Positions 9,371 to 19,615 are shown, counted from the first letter of the stretch. The stretch is DNA of 64,000 nt from Comamonas sp. Y33R10-2 (GCF_019355935.1 NZ_CP079925.1:372001-436000), one strand, 5' to 3'. Numbers and translations are program-made. Notes: generated by a model from the letters alone, not told the origin.

Positions 9371-9403
9371 CGCTTAAAGAAAGCGGTGTATGCCACAAGG
9401 TTG

Positions 9404-10033
9404 CTAATCAGTGGTTTTTTGCACGTAAAGCTGATACATCGGGGTTTGCAAAATCTCCAGTTTGTTGATGTACAGATTGACGAAGGCATCGATGGCGGGT
9501 TTGGGGCAGTGCAAAAGGTCCTTTTTTCCATCCAGTTGTTCTGCCCAAAGATAGTCATCGAAGGCAAGAACGCCGCCAACCCTTAACAAGCGAAATGCCA
9601 GTACTGCGTCGCAGAGAACGTCTGGTGCCTGGTGTGATCCATCGACATAGATGAAATCGAAATAACCCTTGCCATGATGCGTGAGAAGGGCGGAAAGCGC
9701 CATGTCTGAGAAATTTCTATGTATGAAGACCTGCGTTCGTGCTTTAGTGACCTCTATCGCCTTACGAACATTATTCTGAAATCGCTGGTAAACGATATCC
9801 ATATCCATTCCTGCGCTTTGGTGCTCAATACCGCCTTCCCAAGTATCTACGCAGTGAATTTCGCTGGTGGAGAACGTACTACTGTTTTCAATCAAGAAGC
9901 AGATGCCGGCGCCTTCATATGAGCCGATTTCCAATACTTTTTGAGGCTGCAACTGTCCCAGTAGTGGAGGCCATACTTGTCTGGAATAGGTGTCAAACCA
10001 GTTGTTGGTGAACTGATAAGTCGTCTCTGACAT
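9404..10033 (-). CDS. Class I SAM-dependent methyltransferase
   Basis: A 209-residue protein with the SAM-binding motif VLEIGSYEGAG, an acidic ribose-binding residue in HCVDTWEG, and FDFIYVDGSH followed by LRVGGVLAFDDYLW. This combination is typical of the Methyltransf_24/CmcI-like group, which often methylates sugars or hydroxyls in glycan pathways. It is convergent with the preceding glycosyltransferase gene, 33 bases apart. The acceptor is unknown. Confidence 0.85.
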   Translation of the reverse strand: MSETTYQFTNNWFDTYSRQVWPPLLGQLQPQKVLEIGSYEGAGICFLIENSSTFSTSEIHCVDTWEGGIEHQSAGMDMDIVYQRFQNNVRKAIEVTKARTQVFIHRNFSDMALSALLTHHGKGYFDFIYVDGSHQAPDVLCDAVLAFRLLRVGGVLAFDDYLWAEQLDGKKDLLHCPKPAIDAFVNLYINKLEILQTPMYQLYVQKTTD

Positions 10034-10089
10034 GCGGATTCTTCAAATCTGATTAGGAGCGCATATCGTATCTGTCGCTGCTTGGGTAG

Positions 10090-11754
10090 TTAGCGCGTAT
10101 TTTCCTGCACCACAGGTTTTAGTCTGTTCGGAGCCAGCGCCCCGGCCTGCTCGAGAATCGGATAAGCCACCGAGCACAGCAAGGAGTTGATGCGCTTTAA
10201 GTCGCTGATCATGTCAATGTGCAGCGAGCTGGTCTCTATGCTAGTGACAGTGTGCTGCGACAGGCGCTCCAAATGGGTGGCGGAGTAGGCCAGCTCCAGA
10301 TCTCGAAAGCGTGCTTTTTCTTCCAGCAGCTTTTGCGCTTCACGCACATTGCCGTTGAGGAAGACGCTCATGGCCAAGCTCAAGTTGTCCAGCAGGTGCT
10401 GGGTCAACTCGTGAATTTCCTGCATGCCAGCTTGAGAGAACTTGAGACCCTTCTTGATTTTTTTGTCTTCTAACTCAAGCAAAACGCGTTCAATGATGTC
10501 GCCAATTTGCTCCATGTTGATGGTGAAACTGATGATTTCCGTCCAGCGCTGACCTTCGCGTTCATCGAGCTCGGAGCGGGAAATCTTGGTCATGTAGTAC
10601 TTGATGGCGGAGTACAAACTATCCACCGTGCTTTCAAGATTGCGCACTTCTTTGGATAGTTTGAGGTCGTCCGTTTCGGCCACTTTTTGCAGACCGATCA
10701 GCATGGATTCGATGACGTCAGCCTGATGCAGCGACTCACGCACAGCGCAAGAAATAGCCAGAGATGGCGTAGAGATGGCTGAGGGATCAAGGTGACGGGG
10801 TCGTAGCAGCGTGGAAGTGCTTGTGTCTTCTGGCTTGGGCAGGATGGTGGTGACCCAGCTGGCGACGATTTGTGTCAAGCCAATAAAACACAGGCTGTTG
10901 AAGATGTTGAAAGCCAAGTGAAACATCACCACGTTTTGGCCGCTGTTGGGAAGGTAGACCTGTACGTATTGCGTCCACAAACCGATGAAGGGCGCAACGA
11001 TGGCAACGCCCATGATTTTGAACAGCAGGTTGCCGATGGTGACTTGACGCTCTTCCACCGCAGACTTGGCGGTGGTGAGTACCGCGACCAAGCCGCTACC
11101 TATATTGGCACCCAAAGTGAGGCCCAAAGCCACGTCCAGCGGGATAGCGCCCGAGCTTGCCATGGCGGCGATCAGCAGCACCACGGCCAGACTGGAGTAA
11201 GCCACTACAGCCAGCACAGCGCCCAGCAGCAACTCCATGAATAAATCGCTGCTGACCGATGCCAGCAAGGTACGCACAACAGGCGCTTGCAGCAGTGGCT
11301 CTGTGGACTCGACCACCAGACGCAGGGCCAGCAGCATGAGGCCCAAGCCAATCATGACGTGGCCAATACGGCCGGGCTTGGAGCCCTTGCGTGAGGTGTA
11401 GAGCACTACGCCAGCAAAAATAAACAGGGGCGACAGCCACGACAAATCGGTGGAGAACAAAACAGCCATCATGGCCGTGCCCACATCCGCGCCCCGCATC
11501 ACAGCCAGTGCCGAGGGCAAGGTAATCAGGCCCTGCCCCACGAAGGACGAGGTCATCAGCGACGTGGCGGTGCTGGACTGAACCAAGGCCGTGACGCCCA
11601 TGCCTGAGAGCGCGGCCGAAAAACGGTTGCGCATGCTGCGTGCCAGCACGTTGCGCAGGTTTGCGCCAAAGACTTGCAAAACGCCGGTGCGAACCAACTG
11701 CGAGCCCCAGATGAGCAGGGCGATGGCCGCTAAAAGATTGAGTAAATGCGTCAT
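10090..11754 (-). CDS. Na/Pi cotransporter family protein with PhoU-like C-terminus
   Basis: A 554-residue protein. The first 310 residues carry the two Na/Pi-cotransporter repeats; the first has the diagnostic QSSTATS motif, and the second reads YSSLAVV where QSS is usual. Residues 340-540 are helical and resemble PhoU. Such proteins couple sodium to phosphate movement, often export, at the inner membrane. With the Pit system at about 44 kb, this is the second phosphate carrier in the window. It appears monocistronic. Confidence 0.9.
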   Translation of the reverse strand: MTHLLNLLAAIALLIWGSQLVRTGVLQVFGANLRNVLARSMRNRFSAALSGMGVTALVQSSTATSLMTSSFVGQGLITLPSALAVMRGADVGTAMMAVLFSTDLSWLSPLFIFAGVVLYTSRKGSKPGRIGHVMIGLGLMLLALRLVVESTEPLLQAPVVRTLLASVSSDLFMELLLGAVLAVVAYSSLAVVLLIAAMASSGAIPLDVALGLTLGANIGSGLVAVLTTAKSAVEERQVTIGNLLFKIMGVAIVAPFIGLWTQYVQVYLPNSGQNVVMFHLAFNIFNSLCFIGLTQIVASWVTTILPKPEDTSTSTLLRPRHLDPSAISTPSLAISCAVRESLHQADVIESMLIGLQKVAETDDLKLSKEVRNLESTVDSLYSAIKYYMTKISRSELDEREGQRWTEIISFTINMEQIGDIIERVLLELEDKKIKKGLKFSQAGMQEIHELTQHLLDNLSLAMSVFLNGNVREAQKLLEEKARFRDLELAYSATHLERLSQHTVTSIETSSLHIDMISDLKRINSLLCSVAYPILEQAGALAPNRLKPVVQENTR

Positions 11755-11871
11755 GTACGAGGAGGAATCTACAGACTAATATACCCCTGAGTGGGGAGCA
11801 TCTGCGGAGCTAGCGCTCTCTTTGCTCACAAATATCAACCGCGACGGGCGGCAGCGATAAAAAGGTGATTC

Positions 11872-12591
11872 ATGATTCCTGGTGCAGGGGGCGCAGCCGC
11901 GGCAGGCGTCCTGTTGATTTTTCTGGCCATCTTGCTGGGTGTCGGATTGCTGGCTTGGTGGGCATGGCGGTTGTGGAATGCGCGCAGGGGCACGCCACGC
12001 CCGCCGCTTCATGTATGGCAGTGGATTGCAGCCATACTCATGTCTGTGTTGCCCATCTTCACTGCGTTAATGTGGGTGGAGTGGATGATTGGAGGCCATC
12101 TACGCGAACGCCAGCAGGTGCAGCAGGATAGGCTGCAGTTTTTCACTCTGCCGCAGGCTGTGAGTTGGGGCGACGTTGTGTTGCCTGCTGGCAGTCATGT
12201 ACAGCGTGAGTTGCTTGACAAGCTGAAGCCTGCCAAGGGTGATGCATCGGACTTGCAAACCATGACGGATATTCGCTTTATGCAGGCGACTGCGTTGGGC
12301 GATATGTCCATTAACGCCATGGGCAGCAACGGCAACTGGTTGCTGCTGGAGTTGGCCCGCCCACACCGTTTCGCGCAAGAGAGTTGCCCTGCCGGATATA
12401 CGGTGCAGTTCAAGGCTCTCAAAGAGCGTAAGCTACTAGAAGAGGTTCCATTTTCGGTCTACGAAGCGCTGCCGCTGCGTATGGTTGACTGGCAGTTTGA
12501 TAGCTGCTTTAACGCGCGCGCCATCATGGTGCGGTATTGGAAGGCAAGCGAGCTGGTCTTTGCGCAGCCACCCGATTACGGCCTGGACTAA
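11872..12591 (+). CDS. Unknown membrane-anchored protein
   Basis: A 239-residue protein with no family I recognise. Two hydrophobic segments lie at about residues 8-35 and 48-70; the remaining 165 residues look like a folded soluble domain with two Cys (in QESCPAGY and DSCFNAR) that could form a disulfide in the periplasm. AAAGGTG precedes the ATG. It is divergent from the Na/Pi cotransporter gene, and the two share a 117-base upstream region. Confidence 0.7.
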   Translation: MIPGAGGAAAAGVLLIFLAILLGVGLLAWWAWRLWNARRGTPRPPLHVWQWIAAILMSVLPIFTALMWVEWMIGGHLRERQQVQQDRLQFFTLPQAVSWGDVVLPAGSHVQRELLDKLKPAKGDASDLQTMTDIRFMQATALGDMSINAMGSNGNWLLLELARPHRFAQESCPAGYTVQFKALKERKLLEEVPFSVYEALPLRMVDWQFDSCFNARAIMVRYWKASELVFAQPPDYGLD

Positions 12592-12730
12592 GACTTGTGA
12601 ACGCAACCCTTGGTGCGACCTTGCTTTGCCTTGTCATCCACTCGGTAGTGCCTGTGGCTTTGCGTCTCATCTCAACCGTCAGTCTTCGATAAGTCTTCAA
12701 TTGACTGGGCCATGTTGGTGGTCCTCAAAG

Positions 12731-12766
12731 AAAAAACCGCTACCAGATCAGGTCAGCGGTTTTCTA
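12731..12766. terminator. Bidirectional terminator downstream of lspA
   Basis: AAAACCGCT paired with AGCGGTTTT around a 13-base loop, with A and T tracts on both sides. It probably ends the ribF-ileS-lspA transcript on the minus strand and any plus-strand transcript from the unknown gene. Confidence 0.85.
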
Positions 12767-12785
12767 TTTTGATAGCAGTTAGTGT

Positions 12786-13301
12786 TTATTTCGCTTGGGC
12801 TTTAGCGCGTTTAGCTCTCAAAACCTCATCCAAAATCAACAGCGCAGCACCTAGCGAGATCGCCATATCCGCCACGTTAAAGGCGGGGAAGTGGCTGGTG
12901 CCCCAATAGAAGTCCAAAAAGTCCACCACGTAGCCGTGCTGCAGGCGGTCAATCACGTTGCCAATGGCGCCGCCCAGAATGCTGGAAAGTGACAGGCAGA
13001 ACATTTTCTCGTTGGGATTCTTGCGCAACTGCCAAACGATGAGCACGGTGGCAACCACACCAATACCTACAAAAAACCAGCGCTGCCAGCCACCGCCATC
13101 GGCCAAAAAGGAGAAAGCTGCGCCCGTGTTGTGCGCGCGCACGATGTTGAAGAAGCCCGTGATGGGCGTCCAGTCCCCATACTGGTAGTAGGCCAGAATG
13201 ATCTGTTTGGTGACCTGATCGATGCCGATGATGACCAGCGCCCACAAAAGCCAAGGCCAGATGCGGCCAAAGCCTGCGGAGGGAGTCTGGGTGTTGCTCA
13301 T
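12786..13301 (-). CDS. lspA: Lipoprotein signal peptidase (signal peptidase II)
   Basis: A 171-residue inner-membrane aspartyl protease with four membrane segments. It removes the signal peptide from diacylglyceryl-prolipoproteins. The two catalytic Asp motifs are present: GNVIDR and FNVADMAIS. The N-terminal IGIDQVTK segment is also typical. It lies last in the ribF-ileS-lspA order that is widely conserved in proteobacteria. A 127-base spacer to ileS contains an interspersed palindrome. Confidence 0.97.
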   Translation of the reverse strand: MSNTQTPSAGFGRIWPWLLWALVIIGIDQVTKQIILAYYQYGDWTPITGFFNIVRAHNTGAAFSFLADGGGWQRWFFVGIGVVATVLIVWQLRKNPNEKMFCLSLSSILGGAIGNVIDRLQHGYVVDFLDFYWGTSHFPAFNVADMAISLGAALLILDEVLRAKRAKAQAK

Positions 13302-13428
13302 GACAGCTCTTTATTGGGTTTTTTGATAGCAGCTAGTGCCTGATTTACAAAGGGTTCAGCAGTATTTAATGCTGAAGTGAGCTATCAGTCGGGACTAATA
13401 GCTCACTTTTTAAAGCGCTAGCTGACCG
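13302..13428. repeat. Interspersed palindromic element between ileS and lspA
   Basis: The spacer holds TTTTGATAGCAGCTAGTGCC at about 13317, then GCAGTATTTAATGCTG and GAGCTATCAGTC...CTAATAGCTC. The GATAGC core recurs at many other sites in the window, so this is a member of a dispersed palindrome family rather than unique regulatory sequence. Confidence 0.6.
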
Positions 13429-16284
13429 TTAAGCCTTGCTGCGCTCTTCACCCGCACCATGCAGATTGCTGTCGCAACGGCCGCACAGAGTGGGGTGCTC
13501 GGGGTTCACGCCCACGTCGTCGCGGTAATGCCAGCAGCGCTCGCACTTGGCGCTTTCGCTGACCTTCACCGTGGTTTGCAGGGCATCACCAGCGACTACG
13601 TTAGCAGCGGAAGTGATGAAGACAAACTTCAGGTCATCGGCCAGAGACTGCAGCAGTGCCAAGTCTTCAGGCTGTGCAGACAACGTGATTTCGGCTTGCA
13701 GGGATGAGCCCAGCTTGCCGTCGGCGCGCACGTTCTCGATGTCCTTGTTGACCGCGTTGCGGATCTCGCACAGACGCGTCCACTTAGCCAGCAGAGCCTT
13801 GTCGCCTTCGGGCAAGTCGGTGAACTTTTCCAAGAAGATGGTGTCGCCGTTGCCAAAAATCTTCCACGCTTCTTCGGCTGTGAAGGACAGGAATGGTGCC
13901 ATCCAGCGCAGCAGCGCGTGGGTGATCTGGTGCAGCGCGGTCTGGGCCGAGCGACGGGCCAGACTCTTGGGCGCGCTGGTGTAGAGGCGGTCCTTTAAGA
14001 CGTCCAGATAGAAGCCGCCCAGATCTTCCGAGCAGAACAGCTGAATCTTGGCAACCACGGGGTGGAACTCATAGACTTGATAGTGGGCGATGATTTCTTT
14101 TTGCAGTTGCGCAGCGCGGGCCAGTGCGTACTGGTCGATCTCCAGCATGTCGCCATAGGCCACGGCATCGGTGCTCACGTCAAAGTCGCTGACGTTGGCC
14201 AGCAAGAAGCGCAGCGTGTTGCGGATGCGGCGGTAGCCGTCCACCACGCGGGCCAAGATCTTGTCGTCGATACCCAGATCGCCAGAGTAATCGGTTGCAG
14301 CCACCCACAGACGGATGATTTCAGCGCCCATCTTGCCGCTCACATCTTGCGGAGCCACGGTATTGCCCACGGACTTGGACATCTTCTTGCCCTGACCGTC
14401 CACGGTGAAGCCGTGGGTCAGCAGACCCTTGTACGGGGCGCGGCCAAAGATGGCGGATGCCAGCAGCAGCGAAGAGTGGAACCAGCCGCGGTGCTGATCG
14501 TGACCTTCCAGGTACAGATCGGCTTCAGGGCCTTGGTCGTGGTGCATATCGGCGTGCGTGCCGCGCATCACGTGCCAGAAGGTCGAGCCTGAGTCGAACC
14601 ACACTTCCAAAATGTCGGTGCTCTTGGTGTAGCTCTTGGCTTCTTCAGCGCCCAAGATGTCTTCGGTAGTGACGCGGCTCCAAGCCTCGATACCGCCTTG
14701 CTCAATCATGGCTGCGGCTTGATCGATGATCTCCATGGTGCGGGGGTGCAGTGCGCCCGTGTCCACATGCAAGAAAAACGGGATGGGCACGCCCCAAGAA
14801 CGCTGGCGCGAGATGCACCAGTCGGGACGCCCGGCAATCATGGAGCGCAGGCGATCTTGGCCGTTTTGCGGGTAGAAGCTGGTTTGCTCGATGGCTTCCA
14901 GCGCGATCTGGCGCAGGGTCTTCTCGGGCTTTTGGGCGGGGTCGGTGAACACGCCTTCACCTTCATCCATGCGGATGAACCACTGCGCAGCTGCGCGGTA
15001 GATGACTGGCGTCTTGTGGCGCCAGCAATGGGGGTAGCTGTGCTCCAAGTTGGTGGTGTCCATCAAACGGTTGGCGACTTTGAGCGCGTCCAGAATGACG
15101 GGTACGGCCTTCCAGATGTACTGGCCGCCGAACATGGGCAGATCGGCCGCGTACACGCCGTTGCCCTGCACGGGGTTCAGGATGTCCTTGTAATCCATGC
15201 CATTGCTGACGCAGGAGTTGAAGTCATCCACGCCGTAGGCGGGGGCCGAGTGCACGATACCGGTACCGTCATCGGCCGTGGCGTATTCGGCCAAGTACAC
15301 GGGCGAGATTCGATCGAAACCCTTGTCCACATGGGCCAGCGGGTGCTTGAAGGGCATGTGGTCGAGGGCCTTGCCTTGGGCGGTAGCGACCACGGAACCT
15401 TCCAGCTTCCAGCGAGCTAGGCATTTTTCAACCAGAGCGGATGCGACGATCAGCAGGCCGCGCTCGGTGTCCACCAAGCTGTATTCCAGATCGGGGTTGA
15501 CGTTGAGCGCTTGGTTGGCGGGAATAGTCCAAGCCGTGGTCGTCCAGATGACGACAAAGGCTTCTTTATCTAGCTTGGGCAGGCCAAAGGCTGCGGCCAG
15601 TTTGGCAGGCTCGGCAGCGGGGAACATCACGTCCAGCGTCTGGCTTTGCTTGTCTTGGTATTCGATCTCGAACTCGGCCAGCGACGAGGCACAGTCAAAG
15701 CACCAGTACACGGGCTTCAGACCTCGGTACACAAAACCACGCTCCATCACCTTTTTCAAGGCGCGCAGCTCGGCGGCCTCGTTGGCGTAGTTCATGGTTT
15801 TGTAGGGGTTGTCCCAGTCGCCCAGCACGCCCAGACGCTTGAAGTCCACCATTTGCTGGGCGATTTGCTCGGTGGCAAAGGCGCGGCTCTTGGCTTGCAT
15901 CTCGTCGCGCGGCAGGTTGCGACCGTGCAGCTTTTCGATGGCGTTCTCAATCGGCAGACCGTGGCAGTCCCAGCCCGGCACATAGCGTGCGTCAAAGCCT
16001 TCCAATTGGCGGCTTTTGACGATCATGTCTTTCAAGATCTTGTTCACAGCGTGGCCGATGTGGATCTTGCCGTTGGCGTAGGGAGGGCCGTCATGCAAGA
16101 TGAACATGGGCGCGCCCTTGCGAGCTGCGCGCAGCTTTTGGTAAGTGCCTTGCTCGTCCCATTCCTTGGCCCATGCCGGCTCGCGCTTGGGCAAGTCGCC
16201 GCGCATGGGGAAGGGGGTGTCGGGCATGTTCAGCGTGGCGCGATAGACGGACGCTTCGGGCTTGTTGGACTTGGAATCAGACAT
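13429..16284 (-). CDS. ileS: Isoleucyl-tRNA synthetase
   Basis: A class I aminoacyl-tRNA synthetase that charges tRNA-Ile and edits misactivated valine. About 951 residues: HIGH motif at 75-78 (GKIHIGHA), KMSKS near 633 ([10 protein letters not shown]), and a C-terminal zinc knuckle with CERC and CGRC. The start is the ATG at 16284, giving MSDSKSNK and preceded by AAGG; an upstream in-frame ATG at 16302 lacks a ribosome site. It lies between ribF and lspA on the same strand and is probably co-transcribed with them. Confidence 0.98.
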   Translation of the reverse strand: MSDSKSNKPEASVYRATLNMPDTPFPMRGDLPKREPAWAKEWDEQGTYQKLRAARKGAPMFILHDGPPYANGKIHIGHAVNKILKDMIVKSRQLEGFDARYVPGWDCHGLPIENAIEKLHGRNLPRDEMQAKSRAFATEQIAQQMVDFKRLGVLGDWDNPYKTMNYANEAAELRALKKVMERGFVYRGLKPVYWCFDCASSLAEFEIEYQDKQSQTLDVMFPAAEPAKLAAAFGLPKLDKEAFVVIWTTTAWTIPANQALNVNPDLEYSLVDTERGLLIVASALVEKCLARWKLEGSVVATAQGKALDHMPFKHPLAHVDKGFDRISPVYLAEYATADDGTGIVHSAPAYGVDDFNSCVSNGMDYKDILNPVQGNGVYAADLPMFGGQYIWKAVPVILDALKVANRLMDTTNLEHSYPHCWRHKTPVIYRAAAQWFIRMDEGEGVFTDPAQKPEKTLRQIALEAIEQTSFYPQNGQDRLRSMIAGRPDWCISRQRSWGVPIPFFLHVDTGALHPRTMEIIDQAAAMIEQGGIEAWSRVTTEDILGAEEAKSYTKSTDILEVWFDSGSTFWHVMRGTHADMHHDQGPEADLYLEGHDQHRGWFHSSLLLASAIFGRAPYKGLLTHGFTVDGQGKKMSKSVGNTVAPQDVSGKMGAEIIRLWVAATDYSGDLGIDDKILARVVDGYRRIRNTLRFLLANVSDFDVSTDAVAYGDMLEIDQYALARAAQLQKEIIAHYQVYEFHPVVAKIQLFCSEDLGGFYLDVLKDRLYTSAPKSLARRSAQTALHQITHALLRWMAPFLSFTAEEAWKIFGNGDTIFLEKFTDLPEGDKALLAKWTRLCEIRNAVNKDIENVRADGKLGSSLQAEITLSAQPEDLALLQSLADDLKFVFITSAANVVAGDALQTTVKVSESAKCERCWHYRDDVGVNPEHPTLCGRCDSNLHGAGEERSKA

Positions 16285-16389
16285 GGGAAACCTTGAGAGC
16301 AATACTGGGCCCGGGCAGTGCTGCCTGGGCGTGAATGATGAGGTGAGCGCCAGATGCGCTGCTGCGCCTTGGCGGGCGAGCAGCGAGCG

Positions 16390-17451
16390 TCAAATTCGGT
16401 CGCGCGTGGTTTGGCGACGAGTTTCTGTGTGTGCAGAAGTATGAGAGGGCGTGTGGGCAGATGCAAAAAACGCGTGCGCGTCATCGCAGTCCTTGGCGAT
16501 GCCGGCCGTCAGGGCATCGAGACTGTCATACTTCAACTCGTCGTGCAGTTTGTGCAGAAGTTCCACGCGGATGATTTTACCGTAGGCACCTTCTCCACCT
16601 AGCTGTGCAGGCCAATCGAAGCAGTGGGTCTCCAGCAGCACCCGGCCGCCGTTGACGTCATTAGGGTCTAGTGAGGGGCGCACACCCAGGTTCGCCACCC
16701 CTTGCAACGGTGTGTCACTGAGGCCATGCACCAGCACGGCAAAGATGCCGCTGGCGGCGGGCTTCCAGTGGTCAAAGCGCAGGTTCAGGGTGCGAAAGCC
16801 GTCATCGGCCCCGTCTTTTGTTTCTGCCAACTTGCGGCCCAACTTGCGGCCATGCACCACATGGCCTGAGATGCGGTAGGGGTGGCCCAGCAGCTTTGCG
16901 GCCTGCTGCATATCTCCAGCAGCCAGCGCTTCGCGCACGGCAGTGCTTGATACGCGCAGGCCGTGCACTTCGTAGCTATTCATGCGGGCTACATCAAAGC
17001 CCAGCGCTTGGCCTGCGTTGTCCAGCATGGTGTAGTCGCCAGCGCGTTTGGCACCAAAGCGAAAGTCGTCGCCCACCAGCACGTACTTGGCGCCTAGGCC
17101 GGAGATCAGTACATCTTGAATAAAGTCTTCAGGGCTTTGGTTGGCCAGCTTTGCGTTGAAGGGCAAGATGATGACTTGATCTACGCCGCAGACTTCAAGC
17201 TGGTCGAGCTTGTCGCGCAGCGTGCCAACGCGGGCTGGAGCCAGCTCGGGCTTGCCCAGCTTTTGCGCAAAATAGTCGCGCGGGTGCGGCTCAAAAGTCA
17301 TAGCGCAACTAGGTATACCGCGCTGCGCCGCTTCTGCCTTGAGCAGACCAAGCATGGCCTGATGTCCCCGGTGCACGCCATCAAAATTGCCAATAGTCAC
17401 GGCGCAGGCAGGGGCCAGGCCGGGATGATTGAAACCGCGAAAAATCTTCAT
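16390..17451 (-). CDS. ribF: Bifunctional riboflavin kinase / FAD synthetase
   Basis: A 353-residue enzyme making FMN and then FAD from riboflavin. The N-terminal adenylyltransferase half has IGNFDGVHRGHQAM with the nucleotidyltransferase HxGH-type motif. The C-terminal kinase half begins near residue 185 (HPYRISGHVVHGRKLG). The usual GFPTxN loop is changed here: after GRKLGRKLAETKDG comes DDGFRTLNLRF, an insertion of about ten residues that keeps Thr and Asn. A Ser/Thr/His-rich tail of about 20 residues ends the protein. First gene of the ribF-ileS-lspA unit. Confidence 0.96.
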   Translation of the reverse strand: MKIFRGFNHPGLAPACAVTIGNFDGVHRGHQAMLGLLKAEAAQRGIPSCAMTFEPHPRDYFAQKLGKPELAPARVGTLRDKLDQLEVCGVDQVIILPFNAKLANQSPEDFIQDVLISGLGAKYVLVGDDFRFGAKRAGDYTMLDNAGQALGFDVARMNSYEVHGLRVSSTAVREALAAGDMQQAAKLLGHPYRISGHVVHGRKLGRKLAETKDGADDGFRTLNLRFDHWKPAASGIFAVLVHGLSDTPLQGVANLGVRPSLDPNDVNGGRVLLETHCFDWPAQLGGEGAYGKIIRVELLHKLHDELKYDSLDALTAGIAKDCDDAHAFFASAHTPSHTSAHTETRRQTTRDRI

Positions 17452-17455
17452 GGGC

Positions 17456-17515
17456 TGCTTTGTTATTTGTAGCAGCTAGCGCCTATGCATGCGGCGCAAG
17501 CCGTCTATTTGACAT
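17456..17515. repeat. Interspersed palindromic element upstream of ribF
   Basis: Contains ATTTGTAGCAGCTAGCGCC followed by a partly complementary GGCGCAAGCCGTCTATTT. This is one of the better copies of the GATAGC/CTAGCGC family seen elsewhere in the window. Confidence 0.6.
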
Positions 17516-17621
17516 TGTTTCAGAGTATATTGCCTTCATACATGCAGCCAAGAAGGCTGCAAAAGAGCGCCAAGACGCTCTGCCGTTTTCTGTGGTCTTG
17601 TTGACTGACTGGAGGCTGGTT

Positions 17622-18179
17622 GTGAAAGTCTTGAAGCTGACAGCCCAGGGGCTGCCGCAGTCCTGGGTAACGCTGGAGCAAGCGGCGCTGCACTATGCAG
17701 CTGAAGATGTGCGCTGGGAAGCCGGTGTCGAAATCGCCTGTTTTCACGGTGGCCACAATGCGGTGACCGGCAAGCAGTCCGTCATTCACATCAACTCCAT
17801 CATCGGCACCAAGGGCATGCCGAGCATCAACCCGCACGCTCTGCAGCCGGGGCTGACCAATGGCAAGCTGTTTTCACGTGACCATTGTGTTTGCGCCTAT
17901 TGCGGACGTCACTTCCATGAAAGTGAGTTGACGCGCGAGCATATTCTTCCCGTCAGCGCTGGCGGCCAAAATACGTGGATGAATTTGGTCACCGCTTGCC
18001 GCTCTTGCAATCACCGCAAAGGTGCAAGAACCCCAGAGCAAGCACGTATGCCGTTGCTCTACACGCCTTACACCCCCACGTTGTGGGAAGACTTCATTCT
18101 GAGAAACCGCCGTATTCTGGCCGACCAGATGGAGTTTCTCGTCGCGCATGTACCGCGTGGATCGCGCTGGCGCAGTTGA
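17622..18179 (+). CDS. HNH endonuclease family protein
   Basis: A 185-residue protein. The C-terminal half holds an HNH nuclease fold with a zinc ribbon: CAYCGRHF, then LTREHILPVSAGG, NLVTACRSCNHRK. The GTG at 17622 is chosen because GGAGG ends six bases upstream and the conserved start KVLKLTAQGLPQSW follows at once. The frame is open further upstream into the palindromic repeat, but that stretch has no ribosome site. The N-terminal 85 residues are of unknown function. It is chromosomal, with no mobile element or restriction partner nearby, so the role is unclear. Confidence 0.88.
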   Translation: MKVLKLTAQGLPQSWVTLEQAALHYAAEDVRWEAGVEIACFHGGHNAVTGKQSVIHINSIIGTKGMPSINPHALQPGLTNGKLFSRDHCVCAYCGRHFHESELTREHILPVSAGGQNTWMNLVTACRSCNHRKGARTPEQARMPLLYTPYTPTLWEDFILRNRRILADQMEFLVAHVPRGSRWRS

Positions 18180-18262
18180 GCAAGATAGTGGGAGTTTGCA
18201 GTGCAGGCTGAAAGTGATGGCGGCTTGTGATTGAATCGGGGTTTCTACCTGTCTAGGTTTTC

Positions 18263-19210
18263 ATGATCGTCAGAGATCGCCCATCGAGCTTCAGGTTGTT
18301 CTGGATTGTCCGGGGCTCGGTTTTACAACGTATCCGGGGTGTGTTGGCCGTCAACATTGTGCTGGCCATCATCGTGACGGTGGCCCATGGCACCTTGTTT
18401 CACACCAAAATCCCCATTACGCCGATTCCGTTTACGTTGATCGGTCTGCCTTTGGCGATTTTTCTGGGTTTTCGTAATAACACTGCCTATTCCCGCTACT
18501 GGGAAGGGCGCAAGCTCTGGGGCGAGGTCGTCATTTATGCGCGCACCTTGTCGCGTCAATGCCAGAGCTTGATTCAAATCGATGCCCCCATTGACCCACG
18601 CCAGCGAGATAGCGATGTGCGCGTGCGAATGGTGCACCGCGCTGCCGCTTTTGCCCATGCTTTGCGCGCTCAGCTGCGTGGTCTGAAAGACGATACCGCC
18701 GCCCAGCAATGGCTGACTGATGAAGAGTGGCAGAAGCTCAAGCTATTGCCTTTGAGTCAGCGCACTGAAGCCATTGTGTTGGCCATAGGTCAAGACCTTG
18801 GCCAGTGTCTCAAGGACAAGTTGATTGACCCTTGTTTGGTCGTGGCGGTGGATAAGACTCTCAGCGGGATGACATCTGCCGCTGCCTCTTGCGAGCGTAT
18901 ACATAACACGCCGATTCCTTTTTCCTATACCTTGCTGCTGCACCGCACGGCTCACCTGTACTGTTTTTTGCTGCCTTTTGGTTTGGTGGATCTCACAAGC
19001 TTTATGACGCCCTTTGTCGTAGGCATCGTGGCCTATACCTTCTATGGTCTGGATGCTTTGGGCGATGAAATCGAGGAGCCCTTTGGCATGGAGAGCAATG
19101 ATTTGGCTCTGGACGCCATGTGCCGAGGCATCGAAATCAGTGTGAGCCAGTCGCTGGGCGACCCGCAGGTGCCGCTAGCGCTCAAGCCAACAGATTATTT
19201 GATGACCTGA
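18263..19210 (+). CDS. Bestrophin-family (UPF0187) ion channel
   Basis: A 315-residue membrane protein matching bacterial bestrophins: IVRDRPSSFRLFW near the N-terminus, RNNTAYSRYWEGRKLWG after the second helix, and DALGDEIEEPFG in the C-terminal region. Bestrophins form pentameric anion or cation channels in the inner membrane. A long terminator hairpin follows directly. Confidence 0.92.
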   Translation: MIVRDRPSSFRLFWIVRGSVLQRIRGVLAVNIVLAIIVTVAHGTLFHTKIPITPIPFTLIGLPLAIFLGFRNNTAYSRYWEGRKLWGEVVIYARTLSRQCQSLIQIDAPIDPRQRDSDVRVRMVHRAAAFAHALRAQLRGLKDDTAAQQWLTDEEWQKLKLLPLSQRTEAIVLAIGQDLGQCLKDKLIDPCLVVAVDKTLSGMTSAAASCERIHNTPIPFSYTLLLHRTAHLYCFLLPFGLVDLTSFMTPFVVGIVAYTFYGLDALGDEIEEPFGMESNDLALDAMCRGIEISVSQSLGDPQVPLALKPTDYLMT

Positions 19211-19224
19211 AACGGTTCTTAAGC

Positions 19225-19267
19225 AAAAAATAAAGGCCTGAATAATGAATTCAGGCCTTTATTTTTT
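19225..19267. terminator. Long bidirectional terminator after the bestrophin gene
   Basis: An 18-base-pair perfect stem, left arm 19225-19242 and right arm 19250-19267, with a 7-base loop. A and T tracts at both ends allow termination of the bestrophin transcript and of the small minus-strand gene beyond it. Confidence 0.9.
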
Positions 19268-19325
19268 TATAGCGCGTTGTCATCGTGTTTACTTGCACCA
19301 CGGCGGCATCACCTCTTACTCTGCG

Positions 19326-19472
19326 TTACTTATTTTCTTGCAGGGCTTCAGGTGCTACTTCTGGCGCAGCGCCTTCAGGAGCAGTAATTTTTCGCTCTGC
19401 CTTCTCGGCCTTTTTTTTCTTTTTTTCTAACTCGCGTTGACGTTTTTCGAATTGGTAATTTGGCTTTGGCAT
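19326..19472 (-). CDS. Small Lys/Glu-rich protein of 48 residues
   Basis: A 48-residue ORF beginning MPKPNYQFEKRQRELEKK and continuing with a run of Lys, Glu and Ala, then a Pro/Glu/Ala-rich tail ending LQENK. AAGGAA lies seven bases before the ATG. I recall similar short proteins starting MPKPNYQFEKRQRE in other betaproteobacteria, which supports it being real, but no function is assigned. The middle would form a strongly charged helix. It lies downstream of the RRM-protein gene on the same strand, beyond that gene's terminator. Confidence 0.75.
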   Translation of the reverse strand: MPKPNYQFEKRQRELEKKKKKAEKAERKITAPEGAAPEVAPEALQENK

Positions 19473-19615
19473 CTTTAAATTCCTTTTTTATGGTTTACAC
19501 CGTTAACCATACCCGATGTACTGCTCTCATGTTGTTTGAGGATACAGCTCAAGATTGACCTATTGCAGTCGTCCAACATACGAAAAGCCTGTTTTTTGGA
19601 GCAAAATTCTAGACG

